From Wuchereria bancrofti (lineage: Eukaryota; Nematoda; Chromadorea; Rhabditida; Onchocercidae): a stretch of 64,000 nt of DNA. Position 1 is the first letter of the stretch. Every line of letters begins with the position of its first letter. The stretch covers positions 8,370,303-8,434,302 of the forward strand of contig SSBO01000009.1 of the NCBI GenBank assembly GCA_005281725.1, written 5' to 3'. The translations under genes were made by a program, and so were the position numbers. This document shows, piece after piece, positions 13,801 to 27,378 of the stretch. A model generated the notes under the pieces. That model saw only the letters and a program-made list of their open reading frames with translations, was not told where the DNA came from and searched no databases.

Positions 13801-16800
13801 ACAAGTTGTTTGTAACAGTCGTACGACAATGAGCAATTGTTGAGCAATACAATTGCTTCTTCAAATTTCAAATAATTTTGTGAGATATTTCACATATACT
13901 TGTTCTTTAAGCCAACAATGCTTAACATATTGTGCAACATGGTATTGTTGCATGGCTATCCGATGGTTTCACGATGGTTCGGTGCTGGATTAGACACAAC
14001 AACTCCAAACGATGAACTTTTACATGTTTTTGCCGAATATATTGATAGCATGGTAAAATTTTACTTCCAATAAGCATAATTTTCATATTTCAGATTGCAA
14101 GGTTTCAGTTACTTCTTGGCATGAATTCCTTAACTGGTTCGCTCGTTTTTTAGGATCCAGACACGACTTTTGCAGCTTGTGAATGTCTATGTAAAATGTT
14201 TCTAAAAGAGGCAAATGTTGCGTGGATTGGTGTACTGAGCCGTTTGTTGCTCAAGGCATTTGATCCAGCAACGAACAACATTCCCAAGTTGAAGGCGTGT
14301 TTGGTTACATTCATACCAGTATTTGCTGAATGGAGCAGGTAAATGCTAGCTGCATGCTTAAACTGTCTTTCTTGTCAAGTTTTACATCGTTTGGAACTAA
14401 GCTGATATTTCGTAACAATTGGATGCTTAGCATGACTGATATATTGCAACTATTGTCAAATTTGTTCAGTTTCTTTAACTTAGTGAAGTCAAAGCGCATA
14501 AATTTACAGCGTCAGTAACTTAGTCTGAATTTTTATATGGTAATTATTATGTAATTAATTTATAAACTGGTACATTTTATAGGGAGCATCAAATGCTGTT
14601 GGTTGAAGCATTTCCAGGAACTTTCGATACATTGCGTAGCGATGAGCAATTCGTCGGTTCACTTTCACGCATAAATGTTGCAGCAGTTGGATCATGCTTT
14701 GTGCATGCAACAAGTTCACAGTTATTGAAGGGTGCTGACAAACAGGTACGGTTTGTCATGAATTCTTCTGTTGCAGATCTACTATTTAATTCTTTCATAA
14801 TTCATAGGGATAAATTGGTTATTGCTTAGTTGTTATTGTTCTTAAATTATTGCTCTTAAAGACTCTTAAATTATTGCTCTTAAAGATGACCTATATACGT
14901 GGTAAAATTTGGTTGAGATCATAAGAAGGATATTGGTTTGAGGTATTTGTCTCAGTGTTATACTATATTTCGATAATGGTTAGTGCACTGAGGACCTGAT
15001 AGTCATTTCAGATAAACTTCTGAATCTAAATCTACTGATTTAAACTTGTTAGAGGGATATTTTTGGTTTGATTGCTTATTTTCTTCATATTTTTTCATAG
15101 TTTTCAGAAAGGATCAGTCCACCCCTTTTTATGCCAGAAAATCCTGGCTGCACTGAGTGATGATCCAGAAGATGATTATGCCCCAGTATATTGTAAGATG
15201 CTATCGGATATTGATGCGAATGACTGGACGGATATTACACAGATAAATGCTTTGATTACTGATACTGATGATGTGATTGATGTGAGTCGGGATATTTTTT
15301 GAAGTTTGTCATTTTTCGTAGTTATTCAGATTGACAAATACGATGACCAAGAAATTTAGCTCTGTCATCGTATTACTAACAGTTAAGTGATTGGGCAGAA
15401 TATTTTGTTTGCTTAACCAAACTATAAATACAGTGAATCAAATTTCTAAGGGCTGAGCTTAGTGGAAGAAAATTATTGCCATTTTGAGAATCAAATACTA
15501 CTCTAGTTGTTTTTTATAAATTGCAGTGATTGTTGACAGTGATACTGATATTATTAAAATTATGATGCACTTTATTATTCATTATTGATAGTTGGGTTCA
15601 TTTTTAGCTCTACAGCGATACAGAAGAAACTCGAGGATATATTCGATCGTTAGGGTCATTTTCCAAGAAATTGCGAAAAAGGATTGCCAGTTTGGAAGCG
15701 CTGATTTCAACAAGGAAGGTCAGTGCTTGGGATATATGTGCTTCACCTGTCTCAAGCAATTTCAGCCACTAGCAATTTTCCATTTCCTTTTGTTTTTATT
15801 TTTATATTGTCGTTATTTTGTGTGATTTTATGATAGCTTTCATTGAAGTCTTTCCGGGTGCATTTGTTTGCATATTGTAAAATAATGGGTCGGTGTCTAA
15901 CATTGCCATTATTTCTGGGAGCTTGAACTATTTATAGAAAATTCGTAAAGTTCATGGCAAAATAAAGGATTTGTCAAATGGTGACGATGTCATCCGCTGT
16001 ACGAGTTGTTATTTTCAGCATGGTGACAGCGAGTCCGTAGATGAGCATGATGATGATGATGATGATGAAAGTGAAATTTTAAAGATTTCGAAACTTGTAC
16101 TTCGAGAAAGTAACAAAGCAAATGGTTGTAAGCCCAAAGCAAACAAACAAAGCAAAAGAAAAATGTGTACTGATTCGAAGCCCAAAAACTCAGCTAAGGT
16201 TATTTTTTCGGAAGGTGTTCGAAAAGTCCGCTGTTTCTTCCGTAGGCTAAATCTACTCATAAGACTGGTAGAATCGTATTTAAAGCAGTTATTTGGTTCT
16301 AAAATTAAAAGACAGTATCGTAAAAGTCCTTCCTTTACCACTTTCCAAGATTTCATGAGCTTTTTTGGTTGCAAATTCTACCACATAATTGCCTCAGACT
16401 CACTTGTGACCATGCAAAGTGTTAAAAATGTTTACAGTAGTGCCTGATCATCTGTGGAGATTCTGTGTTGAAAGTTGCGACCTAACATTTACCTGAAGAG
16501 TATATGACATGCTAGCTTGACAGCTTATATGTCGGAAACGAAGAGTTACCTTAACATTTGGGTGCTATAAGGTCTTGCTAATAGTTTATATAAGCTGCGT
16601 AACATACACAGTGCACAGCATGATACATATCTTACTCAAATCGTTTCACTGCATCCATATTTGAATAATGGCTGTTGTGTGGTTTTAATTTCTGGCATAC
16701 TCGCAATGAACTCAAATTTAATTAGACTGCATGATTACCTGGAGATCACAATACTTCTTCGACTTCTATTCTCTTCTAGGAAGAGATATGTTAAGCATAA

Positions 16801-17213
16801 TCCTTCATCATCTGTTCATCATAAGAAGAAAGCTTTATGTCTGCTAGAGTTGACATGATGCTTCGCATGCGTTCGTTTTAACATTTCAACAGAGCAGTAT
16901 TTAAATGATTTATGAGTAATATCTATTTGATGTTTTGGTTATCAAAGCTTAAAAAGTAGGGTTTCAGCCGAGGTTTACGAAATCGAAGACTGTTCCACGT
17001 GACATGAAAGCATTACTGCAAGAGGATATAGATCAAAACAGAAATGATCAATTTTCAAGTGATAATGACGTGGTATTCAAAAATGAACCAAAGCTTATTG
17101 CTGTTACACCTGTTACACCAGGTATACAGCGTCAAAGACCTGTACTGGCTCGTACAGTAAAAACTGCTCAGAAATTTTTGAAAGACGAGGATTCATCTGA
17201 TGAGGAGAAATAA
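7847..17213 (+). CDS. NCAPG: Condensin complex subunit 3 / CAP-G, about 1,050 aa
   Basis: Twenty-two exons in closed phase: 7847-7933, 8374-8457, 8688-8879, 9206-9394, 9655-9751, 10023-10114, 10437-10572, 10784-10950, 11063-11217, 11626-11775, 11878-11997, 12293-12419, 12615-12752, 13472-13618, 13912-14052, 14154-14338, 14583-14745, 15108-15281, 15608-15718, 15938-15988, 16019-16198, 16968-17213. The protein is a HEAT-repeat solenoid with repeats such as VRSEALKAVATLQDEQS and SEERVRRAATVRIIKD. A Cnd3-type C-terminal half follows: EALSNLCDLTSSIVHK, INCRILAFEAMGILAM, ACLVTFIPVFAEWSREHQ. The tail is acidic then basic (HDDDDDDES, CKPKANKQSKRK) and ends in EDSSDEEK, with SP/TP-like sites (VTPVTPG) that suit mitotic phosphorylation. 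Length matches human CAP-G at roughly 1,000 residues. CAP-G is the kleisin-binding HEAT subunit of condensin and compacts chromosomes. C. elegans capg-1 is the expected orthologue. The donor of exon 6 may be 10117 instead of 10114. Confidence 0.93.
13258..13296. repeat. Short tandem repeat, two copies
   Basis: The block CTGGAGAATAAAAAAAA occurs twice in direct succession inside a CAP-G intron. It appears to be simple slippage duplication. Confidence 0.5.
14841..14886. repeat. 23-base tandem duplication in CAP-G intron
   Basis: The block starting CTTAAATTATTGCTCTTAAA is present twice with a 23-base period, directly adjacent. It lies in the intron between exons 17 and 18 of CAP-G, far from either splice site. 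Confidence 0.7.
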
Positions 17214-17267
17214 ATTAGAGAAAGGCTAATCTCTAAACACCACTTTCTCACTTGTGTATTGTCATTT

Positions 17268-17273
17268 AATAAA
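17268..17273 (+). terminator. Candidate polyadenylation signal of CAP-G
   Basis: An AATAAA hexamer sits about 55 bases after the CAP-G stop codon, followed by an A-rich stretch. Position and sequence fit the normal nematode poly(A) signal. Confidence 0.5.
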
Positions 17274-17279
17274 AAAAAG

Positions 17280-20200
17280 TCAACATATCGTACGTTATAT
17301 TCAAAAATATTCTATGCTAACATAAAGCATAGAAATCTTTTTTCTTTTCCACTTTCTTTCTAAGCTTTCTTTGCTACCTAATACATTCCATATTGGTTGT
17401 CTTATGATTAAATCATTTCATCTTATTGGTTTCAATTCTTAATCAGTCAAATCATTTCCTATTGCATTTCTCCCAGCATTTATAAGAAATAAATAAATAT
17501 GTAACGAAAGATGTATTATATTATTCTTGAAATTAACAAATCTCAAAATTTTCACACCAATTTTGTAATCTAATATCATTTTATTTTTAAAGGGTCGTAT
17601 GGTACATTCGTATTAATTTTCATTACAAATACTTTTACCACAAATTTCAAATATGCAAATATTGTACGTTATTTAGCTTGTAAAAGTTCAAGATTGGCAT
17701 TATTTACGTTTTACATTTCTCTTTATTTTTATCATTACTAGGATTCCAAAGATAATCAAATAACAAGTAACTTTGCATTTTTGTATTTTATGCACATCAG
17801 TATTTTCATGTAATTTTTTCTTTCTTTCGTTTTAAAGCACTATTGTATAAAATGACATGGCATATCTTTTTATTCATTAAAAGGTTTAGTTTTATTTAAA
17901 AAAAAAAAGAAAAAAAAAAGTGAATAAATAAATTGATTTTATAAAAAAATTTTTGCTGATGTCAACTTTTCAAATGGATTACCTTCTATGATCAACAATA
18001 TTCAAAAAAAATTATTTTTCACACATCAATTATACGCTTAAATTTCTTTTCCTAATAGATTTCTATCATACAAAATAAACGGATCAAACGTTTGAGTTTG
18101 TATGATGAAACTAAAATTTTATTGTTCACAGAATTTTGCATTAGCATTAGCAGAGAGAGAGAGAGAAATTCAATTAAACTTATATAATTGCTGTGATATC
18201 ATATACTGTAGTCTGTGCTTAATTAGCGTTACTTAATTGTAAACTAAATACTAAGTTTTGACTAAAATCTAACTTAGATATTTACATTCCATTGGAACTG
18301 TAAATGGTATGCTAGAGATTTGTAGTCAATGCATTTTTTATTCATAAAAGAGAACGAAATCTTATCAGTTTCCAATCATCAAAATATTATTCACAACAAA
18401 GATACATGCATACATCTTTTCAACAGATTTATCAAATTTCAAATATTTAACAATTTTGTTACACTGTCATATTTTTCTTAAAAATGGGTATAAGAAGTAT
18501 TACTAATTTCATTTTCTAATATGATGGATTACTTGATAACTTCAAATTGCATCAGTTTGAAAAATTTAAATTTCATTCTGTTATCAGTCTGAATTTTACC
18601 ACTAATTTTAACACATTATTATCATAGAGAAGAATTGCTAAGGTTGTTACTACAACTTTTTTCTGTTCCTCTGGAAAAAAGTTAAATTCGGTTTCTTTTT
18701 TTTGTTCTCGCATATAACTAAACAAGAAAAAGTGAAAGTTGATTGCTTGGAAAAATTTTTTTGTTTGTTTGCATAATCCCATATTGTGCACTGTAGTTTC
18801 CTCATACTTTATCATTATCATTTTATTATTGTTTTTCCATAATAGAATCTTGTGATTGCATGATAATTGATTAAATCATCCAGTTGATTATTAGTGACCA
18901 GGTCATCTGTTGATTATTACTGATTAGATCACCTTTATTAATTCATTTTTATTATTAGATCACCGTTGTTAATTATTAATGTAAATGCAGTAAATAAACC
19001 ATATCAATGATTATCAATTCATGCTAAAATATTTGTCAGTATTAAATTTCAAGACTATAATGCTATGATGGCAAAATGCAGTATTTTACTAATACTTGCA
19101 GAGATAGAATATTTCGATTAAAATGTCAGGTATTTTAATTAAAGGTTAGATATTTTGATTAGAGGTCAGATATCGATCATCATAAATCTCTCACATACAA
19201 AAATTTGCATTCCAGATATCGTCTTTATATCATTTGTACATTTGACTGATAGTTCTTTAATTCGATAGATACATAAACCCTATCAGTTATCATAAATTTA
19301 TGCCTGAAATGCAGTTGCATAAAACCATTATCAAAATAATATGTTATTAATGAAATGTGTACCTATCAATTAAAGCAAGGTACCACCTTAATACTATCAT
19401 TTTATGAAATTTCAAAGTGATTTCGATATCATTTTATGATAGTTTCGTAATTATCAAAGTAAATGATATGAAAAATAATTTGATGATATGAATGCTATCT
19501 GTTATCAACAGATAAGCAATAGATACAATTAATTACACCTATCAGTAAAAGTTTTTTGTTTTTTAATTTTTTTCTAGCTCGATTAAATCTTGTCTAAAAT
19601 TTTATTATTTATTAATTCAATCAAATTATCAAGCCAAATTATCATAGGCTTAATTTATTAACAACACTGATGATAACAATTAATTCAACTTCTCTATGAA
19701 TATGAGGACTGGAAAGAAAAAATGAATGGTGACAAATTAAGATATCCATCACAAATTTATTTCGTCATGCTTAAATTGAATCGCAATACTGGGAAATACA
19801 CTTGAATGCTTCTTTTTTCTACTTTTAAAATATTAATTTATTAAGTAATATCTGTAAAGGTCACTTGAAACTTAATTTAGTGCTTGAAATTCTCTATTAT
19901 AGAAGTTTTGAAAAACTTGTTTGTAATAAATAAATAATTTGAGAGTTTAAAAAATCTGTTAAAAAGTTGGAATTTGAGTACAAAAAATTGTGCAAAACTT
20001 TGACAAGTTTTTGACAAGAAAAAGTTCGAAATTTTGTTTTTGTTTTTTTTTAAATTAGATTGACAGGTGAAAATAAGCAGTCAATGGTAAGAGAAATTTT
20101 AAAATTAAGAAGAGACTTGTTATTTGTTATTGTATAAATAGCAAATTTTAAGAATTGCTGAATATAAAAAATATTAAGAATGTGATTATATTCTAATTTT

Positions 20201-21826
20201 GCATATATTAAAAAAGAAAATGACAATAATTTAAACTTAGAACTTAAATTTTACGAACAAAATTTGCTACATTTAACTCAAAATACATTATATATATTTG
20301 TTATGTGTTAAAGAAAATGAATTTATGCTACATTTGATAAAAAATGAGGAAAATTATATTAGGTAGATGACGATATCTCAATAACTATTACTCACAATAA
20401 TAATTAATTCAGAACACTGAGTAAAATTTTTTCCGTGAATAATTAACGTGAATCATAGAAATTCCAATGGTAGTAAATTTTCAATCAATTCATCATTCTG
20501 AAGGATAGCTTTGACTAATTGCCTAGTAAAAGGAAATTTTTTCATCTTAGTTTTATTCTTGAAATTGTTAAATTATAATCATATAAAGGTAATAATTAAT
20601 GTACTGAAATTATATGAAATTAATTAGAGTACATTTAAAAAATTTCTAAAACATCTCTCTTGGACTGTAAAAAAATATGTGGAAAAGGACAATGACGTGA
20701 GTCTATTCATGTGTTTTTAACAAAAAAAAGAAAGGGAAAGGAAAAAGAAAACAAGAAAAAAGAGGAAGGAAGTCAATCATTAGCATGCTAAATGTATTAA
20801 CCATTAAATGATCATTAAAATATATTTTAATTAACTGTTTAAACTTTTAATAAAAAATTAATTAATGCAATCATTAATAAAAATTATCAATGTAGTAAAT
20901 ATTTGGTTTTTATTTTGCAAAAAAAAAGTTTGAAAATTTGATGTAATTTGAATAAATGTCTTTAAATATTAATGTTTAAAAATCTTTTACCACTTTTTTT
21001 ATGTAGAATGAACTAAAAATATATCTATAGCAATAAAAACAAAATATTTTTTATTTCCTAAAAATTCAAATTTTAATGATTGCTCCAAATCAATTATTAT
21101 TATATCTTTCATGTTACTGTGTAGACAAAAAAATAAAATAAAATAAATAAATCAAATCGATGAGCAGTAAAACACATGTATTAATCATTTTTAAATGATC
21201 TAAATTAAACAATAATCTAAATTACTCAAATAATCTAAATTTTTATGCAAAACATCTACTTTTTACGATATTATTTGATATATTTAATGCATTAGGCATG
21301 CATACATTTGAATTATACGCATTTTTTTTCAAAATTTTTGAAAAATTTCAAAATTTTTTAAACGCACGACAAACCTCTAAATGCAATTGATGATAAAGTT
21401 ATACCTTATCCACATTTTTACAGAAAAAAATGCTTATATAGAAAGACAAATTACTAAGCAAATAATAGTAAAATCAGCAAATCATTTTATAAATTTTCAA
21501 ACTTTTCAAATTTTTTACTTCCAACAAATGTCACTTTAATTCAAATAATATCAGAAGCAATGCTTACAACGATGAAATATTGTTGTTGACTTATTGAATT
21601 AACAAATAATTTTTCATTTATTATAATTTTATGGTTATTATCTGATTGATCAGAATAATTTTCTATTCATATGCTCACGTATACATTATAAATGTGTAAA
21701 CGTGTAGAAAAACGTGTACATGTGCGCATATATATACATGCACAACACGCGCAAAATGCTTTACGTATCTTTACGTGTGCGAATTTCTATATATGTACGC
21801 AAGATGATAACATTTGCATTTCTTCA
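17280..21826. other. 4.5 kb gene-poor spacer between convergent genes
   Basis: CAP-G enters from the left and sorbitol dehydrogenase from the right, so their 3' ends face each other here. The sequence is AT-rich with many ATCA/TGAT-type words and homopolymer runs. Around 21.66-21.80 kb there is an alternating purine-pyrimidine stretch rich in ACGTGT and GCGCATATATA. No coding frame with plausible splice sites or domain content was found. The longer open frames are low complexity. Confidence 0.5.
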
Positions 21827-21832
21827 TTTATT
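21827..21832 (-). terminator. Candidate polyadenylation signal of sorbitol dehydrogenase
   Basis: The minus strand reads AATAAA here, about 77 bases beyond the sorbitol dehydrogenase stop codon, which is a normal distance. Confidence 0.4.
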
Positions 21833-21908
21833 CTAAACAATCGAAACAATCATGTAATACAATTTGTTTATTATCTATTATCATCTATTATCATAATCAG
21901 TGATTTCT

Positions 21909-24900
21909 TTAAGAACCACAATCAATGAACACTTTGATAACTTCACCTTTTTGAGCATATTTAAATGCTTCCACTGCTTCATCAAGTTTATAATGCGCCA
22001 ATGTCAATTTATCCAATTTGATCTTTCCTGATCGAATCATTTCGATTGCTGCTGGCCATCTAAATTATACATTTATTTCAATAATATTTATATATGATTG
22101 CTTTAGTATGTACAAATATATATATATTTATATACAAATTAAACAAAATTATTGTTATGATTTTATTTGCTACAAAAAATTAGCTTTAGTATGTATGATT
22201 AAAATTTAAAAGAAAAGAAAAATTCTTGCAACTATTGTTGCCTTAAAATAATTCAAATAGTTTTGGTCATCCTAAAGTCATTTAAATAATTAATAGCTAA
22301 TTTTTGCAGCAAATAAAATCATAACAATAATTTTGTTTAATTTGCAATCTTGTAATGCAAACAGCGCAATAACCTGTAATAAGTTATAATTACTATCATA
22401 CGCTAATCGATTAATAATTCTTATATGATGTACTCTTAGTTATCACTTTACCTGAAAATAACGATTATCACTATTATCTTAATTTCTATTATTTGAGTAA
22501 GAATATACAAGTATAATAAAGTTATTTTGTAAAAAAAAAGGAAAATTATACATTTTCATTTCTTCTTCCATTTATTATCAGACAATAATAGCAAATCAAT
22601 ATTTCATAAATTATGATTTTTTAGCTGATAATAAAACTTCGTTATTCTTATCTTTGAAGCATTTATAACTAAATAAGTAAATGAGTAATTAAGTTCATTT
22701 TGTCGATCTTTTTAAGTAGTAATTATATTTTTCAAAAGTGGTTACGTATTAGAATATTTGATAACACCATGAAGATTGATTTCCTTAGCGACCACTTCAA
22801 GTACTGGAATGTTTACATATTCAGCACCCAATGCTACCAATATAACCTTACCACCATCTTTCACTGCCTTAATTTTAAATTAAATTTGAAAAGAAAAAAA
22901 AAACAAAAAGACTAAATTACATTTGGAAATGGAAAATAACTGAAATATTTTTCATAAAAAAAAGATTATGAAGTTAATTTTATTTTATTTGTTATTTTAG
23001 AAAAAATGACAAAATTGCAAATAAGAGAAATATTTTGAGAATAAAAAAAAAGTCAATTTTTTTCACAATCTTTTTTCTAATAAAATTTTCAAAAATATAA
23101 GTTTTTTTCTTTGTTTCTTTTTCTCTAAAATTAGAATTTTTATTTTCAAAAACAGTATCGATTAACCTTGATAGCTAATTCAATACTTGATTGTACCCCA
23201 CAACATTCAATGACCACATCCGGTGCTTCATCCAATTTCTCCACAATAATTTTTACTGCATCTTGCGCACTAAGATCACTAACATTAACAGTTTCATCTG
23301 CGCCAACTTCTTTAGCAATCTGTAATCGATGATCCCGAATGTCCGTAATCAATGCCATTGTTGCATTCGTTGCTTTTGCTATCATCATCGTGATTAAACC
23401 AACAGGACCTAACGTAGTATTATTTTACATATAGAAGATTAATTTTTTATTATAAAATAGAAATATTTTCCGTTTTATGTTAAAAGCTTTCTTATAACAT
23501 GAATTGAATTTGAAAATTTTAATTTTAATTAGAAAGCGCATAATAGTTTTAGATCTGGAATGACATGAAAAAAAAGAAGATCAAATACTTTGATTTTTCT
23601 TACAATTTATTTCTGGTATGAAATATTCACATTTCATATAGAAATGAATTGTAGAGAGAGATTAATTGGAATTGTTCATTAAAGTTTTTGTGTAATTAAA
23701 TATCAATTACTGCTAGTATTATAATTTTCTCGTATCAAACTATTTCATTTCAAACTTCATACCGTTTATTTCAATATTTTGACCTTGTAATGAAAGATAT
23801 TATAAGTAATATTTTGAAGGCATGATCAAAGTAATAAAAAATTAATTAACCTGCACCAAGAACCAATACCTTATTGCCAATTCCTATGTTTGCTTTACGA
23901 CAAGCATGTAAACCAACACTAAGCGGCTCCAAAAATGATGCTTCTTCCATTGACATATTATTTGGAATTCTGAATGAATGACAAAATTAGCAACGAGGCA
24001 TTATTGATTCCAATTGAATTAAAATTTATAGAATAATTAATTAGTTGAATTGCTAGAGTTTCTAATTATCCAGTGTATTTTATATAAATGTTCATGAAAA
24101 AACTAAAAATTAAAGGTGATATTTATTACTACAAACAATATTTTTTACTTACGTAAATTATCTCACGTATTTTTGTAGAATATGATAACTTTACTATGTT
24201 ATTATAACAATAAGTAAGTTAACTGACTTAAAGCAGTAATCAGCATCAACGGTGACAAACTGTCGCATAGCGCCATCTGTTGGTGGAAGTGCAAAAAATT
24301 CCATTTCATGACATAAATTATACCGTCCACGTTTACACAATTGACATTTTCGGCATGGTACGCCTGGTTCAACCGCTACTCTGTCACCTTTAATAAGAAA
24401 AATTTTCCTAATTATTTGTTATCCCTTGATTTTTACTTTATTATTACATAATATTCAGCAATAAATATTGGCTACTTTAAATTTAATTTTTTCATCGATA
24501 TTTTATGAAATTAAACAATTTTTATTACTTTAAATTGGGAAATTCAAACTACTTGTATCTATATATTTCTATTAATTAAAAAGAAAAAAAAACAAATTAT
24601 ATGAAATTATTGATTGCTAAATTAACAAAATTATTGGAAAAAATCTTTTAATAATTTATTCTATCATTTTATCATATTTTTATCATTCATTGTTATATTT
24701 TTATTTTATTTTAACATTAATGAAAAATTGTATAACTTACCAATGGTAAATCCTTTAACATCCGATCCTAAACCGGAAACAACGCCACTACACTCATGGC
24801 CCATTATCATTGGCTTCAATGGCTTAAATGGTCCAATTTCACCGCGAGTCCAAAAACTTATATCTGTACCACATATTCCAACGATAGATACTTTAATCAA

Positions 24901-24990
24901 TAACTGACCGGATTTTGGAACCGGTATTTCACGTTTCTCCATTCTAAGATCATTTTTACCATGTAATACACATGCCAAATTTGCATTCAT
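21909..24990 (-). CDS. SORD: Sorbitol dehydrogenase (zinc MDR family), 347 aa
   Basis: Six exons in closed phase: 24990-24741, 24387-24228, 23969-23851, 23408-23167, 22867-22746, 22059-21909. The enzyme is expected to oxidise sorbitol to fructose with NAD in the cytosolic polyol pathway. Catalytic zinc ligands are visible in VGICGTD (Cys), MIMGHECSG (His, Glu) and SFLEPLSVGLHACR (Glu). The Rossmann motif is LGAGPVGL, and the Asp of ALITDIRDHRL after the second strand favours NAD over NADP. The segment CRKCQLCKRGRYNLC has the Cys-x2-Cys-x2-Cys-x7-Cys spacing of a structural zinc lobe. NTWPAAIEMIRSGKI near the C-terminus matches the family's NTWPVAI region. Length is close to the usual 350-357. 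The start is the only Met before the conserved N-terminal strand. Confidence 0.94.
22135..22344. repeat. Inverted repeat, arms of about 50 bases, in last SORD intron
   Basis: The left arm (22135-22185) is the reverse complement of the right arm (22295-22344) with only two or three differences. The spacer is about 109 bases. The arms share AATAAAATCATAACAATAAT on one strand. The last SORD intron contains the whole structure. The left arm is also flanked on both sides by CTTTAGTATGTA, so a short direct repeat brackets it. Confidence 0.8.
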
Positions 24991-25215
24991 CTTGCTTGCT
25001 TGTTTGTTTCTTTCTTTGTTAGCTTTTTTTTATTTTGCCAAAATATTGCTGAAATTTAATTATATTAAATAATCCATTTGCATTTCTATAAAAAATACAT
25101 ATGATTTATTCATGTATTAGTAAAAAAAAAGTAAAAATTAAACGCACTATAAAATACTAAATTAACAATAATAAGCTCTATTAATTTTTTTAATTATAGT
25201 AGGAGAAAGACGAAC

Positions 25216-25843
25216 AGATTTAGTTTATGAGAAATTTGGTAATAATTATCATCATTTATTTAATTCAGATGAATAAATTTAAGCATTAAAATTAATTATC
25301 TCTCTTATTTCAATTATAATTTGGTTTTATTTCAATTATAATTTAATCTTTTATTTCATTCTCAATATGCAAATCATTTTAGTAAGCAAAAGATTTTTGC
25401 TAAACAGGTGATAATTTTCTATACAAATTCAAAAATTAAAATGAAATTTAATCGAATTGTTATGTTGTTAACACACCATGTGATCTTTTTCCAAATTGCT
25501 AATTCTGCGCTGAAATAATTTGCAATTATTTTGCCTAATAGATGCTATTTCCTATATTTTTAGAGTAAATAAATTTAAATGAATTGAATGGAAAATTCAA
25601 TATAGTCTTATTAATAGGACTGAAACTTGATTACTATTATACAAAACAAATCTTTCGATAGAATAATATGCTCAAAAAATATCGAACCGAAATAATCTTT
25701 CAGAAGGATAAACATATTACAGTTAGATTATTATTATCTGAAATGAATCGAATTCTTTTTTTTTTTTTTAAACAAATGCAATGTTTTCAAAACTTAATTG
25801 ATATCATAGATTTAGTTTAGGAGAAATTTGGTAATAATTATCA
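25216..25843. repeat. Dispersed direct repeat, 36 bases, two copies
   Basis: The sequence AGATTTAGTTTATGAGAAAT and its continuation (TTGGTAATAATTATCA) occurs at 25216-25251 and again at 25808-25843 in the same orientation, with one mismatch. The copies are about 590 bases apart with no other long similarity between them. Confidence 0.7.
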
Positions 25844-27227
25844 ATCCAAAGCAGTTTTTTTGGATGAAATTTATAACTCTACCACCTACCAGAAGAAAAA
25901 ATTATTTCAAATTAATGACATTCAATAAAAGCTTTTAAAAAAATAAAACACTCCGTAACAACTATCAATGACCTTTCTATTTACTCAATTTTTTTCTCCT
26001 TTATATTTTTAGTGATGACAAAAAAAAAAAACCAATATTTTGTCTTTTTGTCCTTTAGTAAATATTTACTTTAATAGCAACAGATATTTCCATCAAACTT
26101 CAAAAAAAACGAAAAAATGTCATTTTTAAAAAATTTAAATTTAATCAATTTAATCATTTAAAAATTTTTTTTTCTTACTTAACATGCAGCTAATTTGAAA
26201 TGAGCAATTTTTTTTCAGTGATTGCATAAATATTCTATTATCCTTTAGGCTTCCATTATTAAATTTCTATTTTTTGATGCTAAATTATTTTATTAAATAT
26301 CATTAGATTAGATATGTGAAAATTTTAAATTATTTCATTAACATTTTTATTGAGCGTAACCATTCCATCATTTCATATCATAAACATTCTTACAAATTTT
26401 TGATATTACAATATTTGTGTGATCTTAAATAATAATTAATAATAATTTACCAAAGAAAACACTTTTACAAAACGGAAAACAATCTTATTTATTCATTCAG
26501 TTATGAAATATTGCATTCTAACTTCGTCTATAATTGAATTAAAATTAGAACTGAACGAAATTCTTGATAATAGTAATCGGACTCGAATTCATCTGAACCA
26601 TTAGAAAATCATTTCAAAAATTAAATAGTTTTTAGATAGTAATTTACATACGAAGAACATTTCATATATAAAATACAAAGCTGTATATAGAAAATTATAC
26701 TGGCTTCATAAATATTCCGGTTAAAGAAATGACTCAAAATTTTTTCTGAATTTATGAAATTCTACGTCATATACAAACTTCATAACTTTTCAGGAATTTA
26801 TAAAATGATACTGTTTTCCTCTCTTTTTTCTGCTGTTGAGAATTGTAGAATTATCAGAGATTTTGATATTTAATATTTCTATACGTTATACAAAAAAGAT
26901 TTTGCTCTGTTATTGCTATTAAATTCTATGATATTTAACTTTAACTTTATTTTTTATACCAAAAAGAATTGAGAATGTTCAAAATTAATGCCAAATATTC
27001 AAGAATTTTCAATTTTATTGTTTTAAATAAATTTATTTAACAGATAACAAACAAATAATTAAAAAAATGTGAGTAAAAATCATGTGAAAAGCTATGGATA
27101 CACAGAGAGATAGAAATAAGTTATGGTTGATAAAAAGGAAACAGTCTGATTAGATGTTAAAAGAACAGCAGACTACAAACTGTACTGCAAATTACAAATC
27201 AAATTTGTATATTAAACAATTTATGTT

Positions 27228-27378
27228 AGTGATAACGCGATGATAGAGGTCAAAATGATGACGATACGATGATAGAGATGAAAATGTTAATGATAATTAC
27301 AGTGAGAGAGATGAAAATATTAATAATATAGTGATAAAGATGGAAATATTACTGATAACTTAGCGATTAAGTTGGAAA
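27228..27378. repeat. Degenerate tandem repeat (GATGATAGAGATG-type units)
   Basis: Four or more diverged units of about 35-45 bases follow each other. Each contains a GTGATAAC or GATGATAGAG element followed by ATGAAAAT or TGGAAATATT. It resembles an old minisatellite. Confidence 0.5.

Noticed and set aside
16661..16858. Open frame within the last CAP-G intron
   Set aside because: It has no acceptor or donor in phase with the flanking exons, which join each other directly in phase.
18573..18821. Minus-strand open frame in the 17-22 kb spacer
   Set aside because: Low-complexity Lys/Phe-rich peptide, no splice partners, and similar frames occur by chance in this composition.
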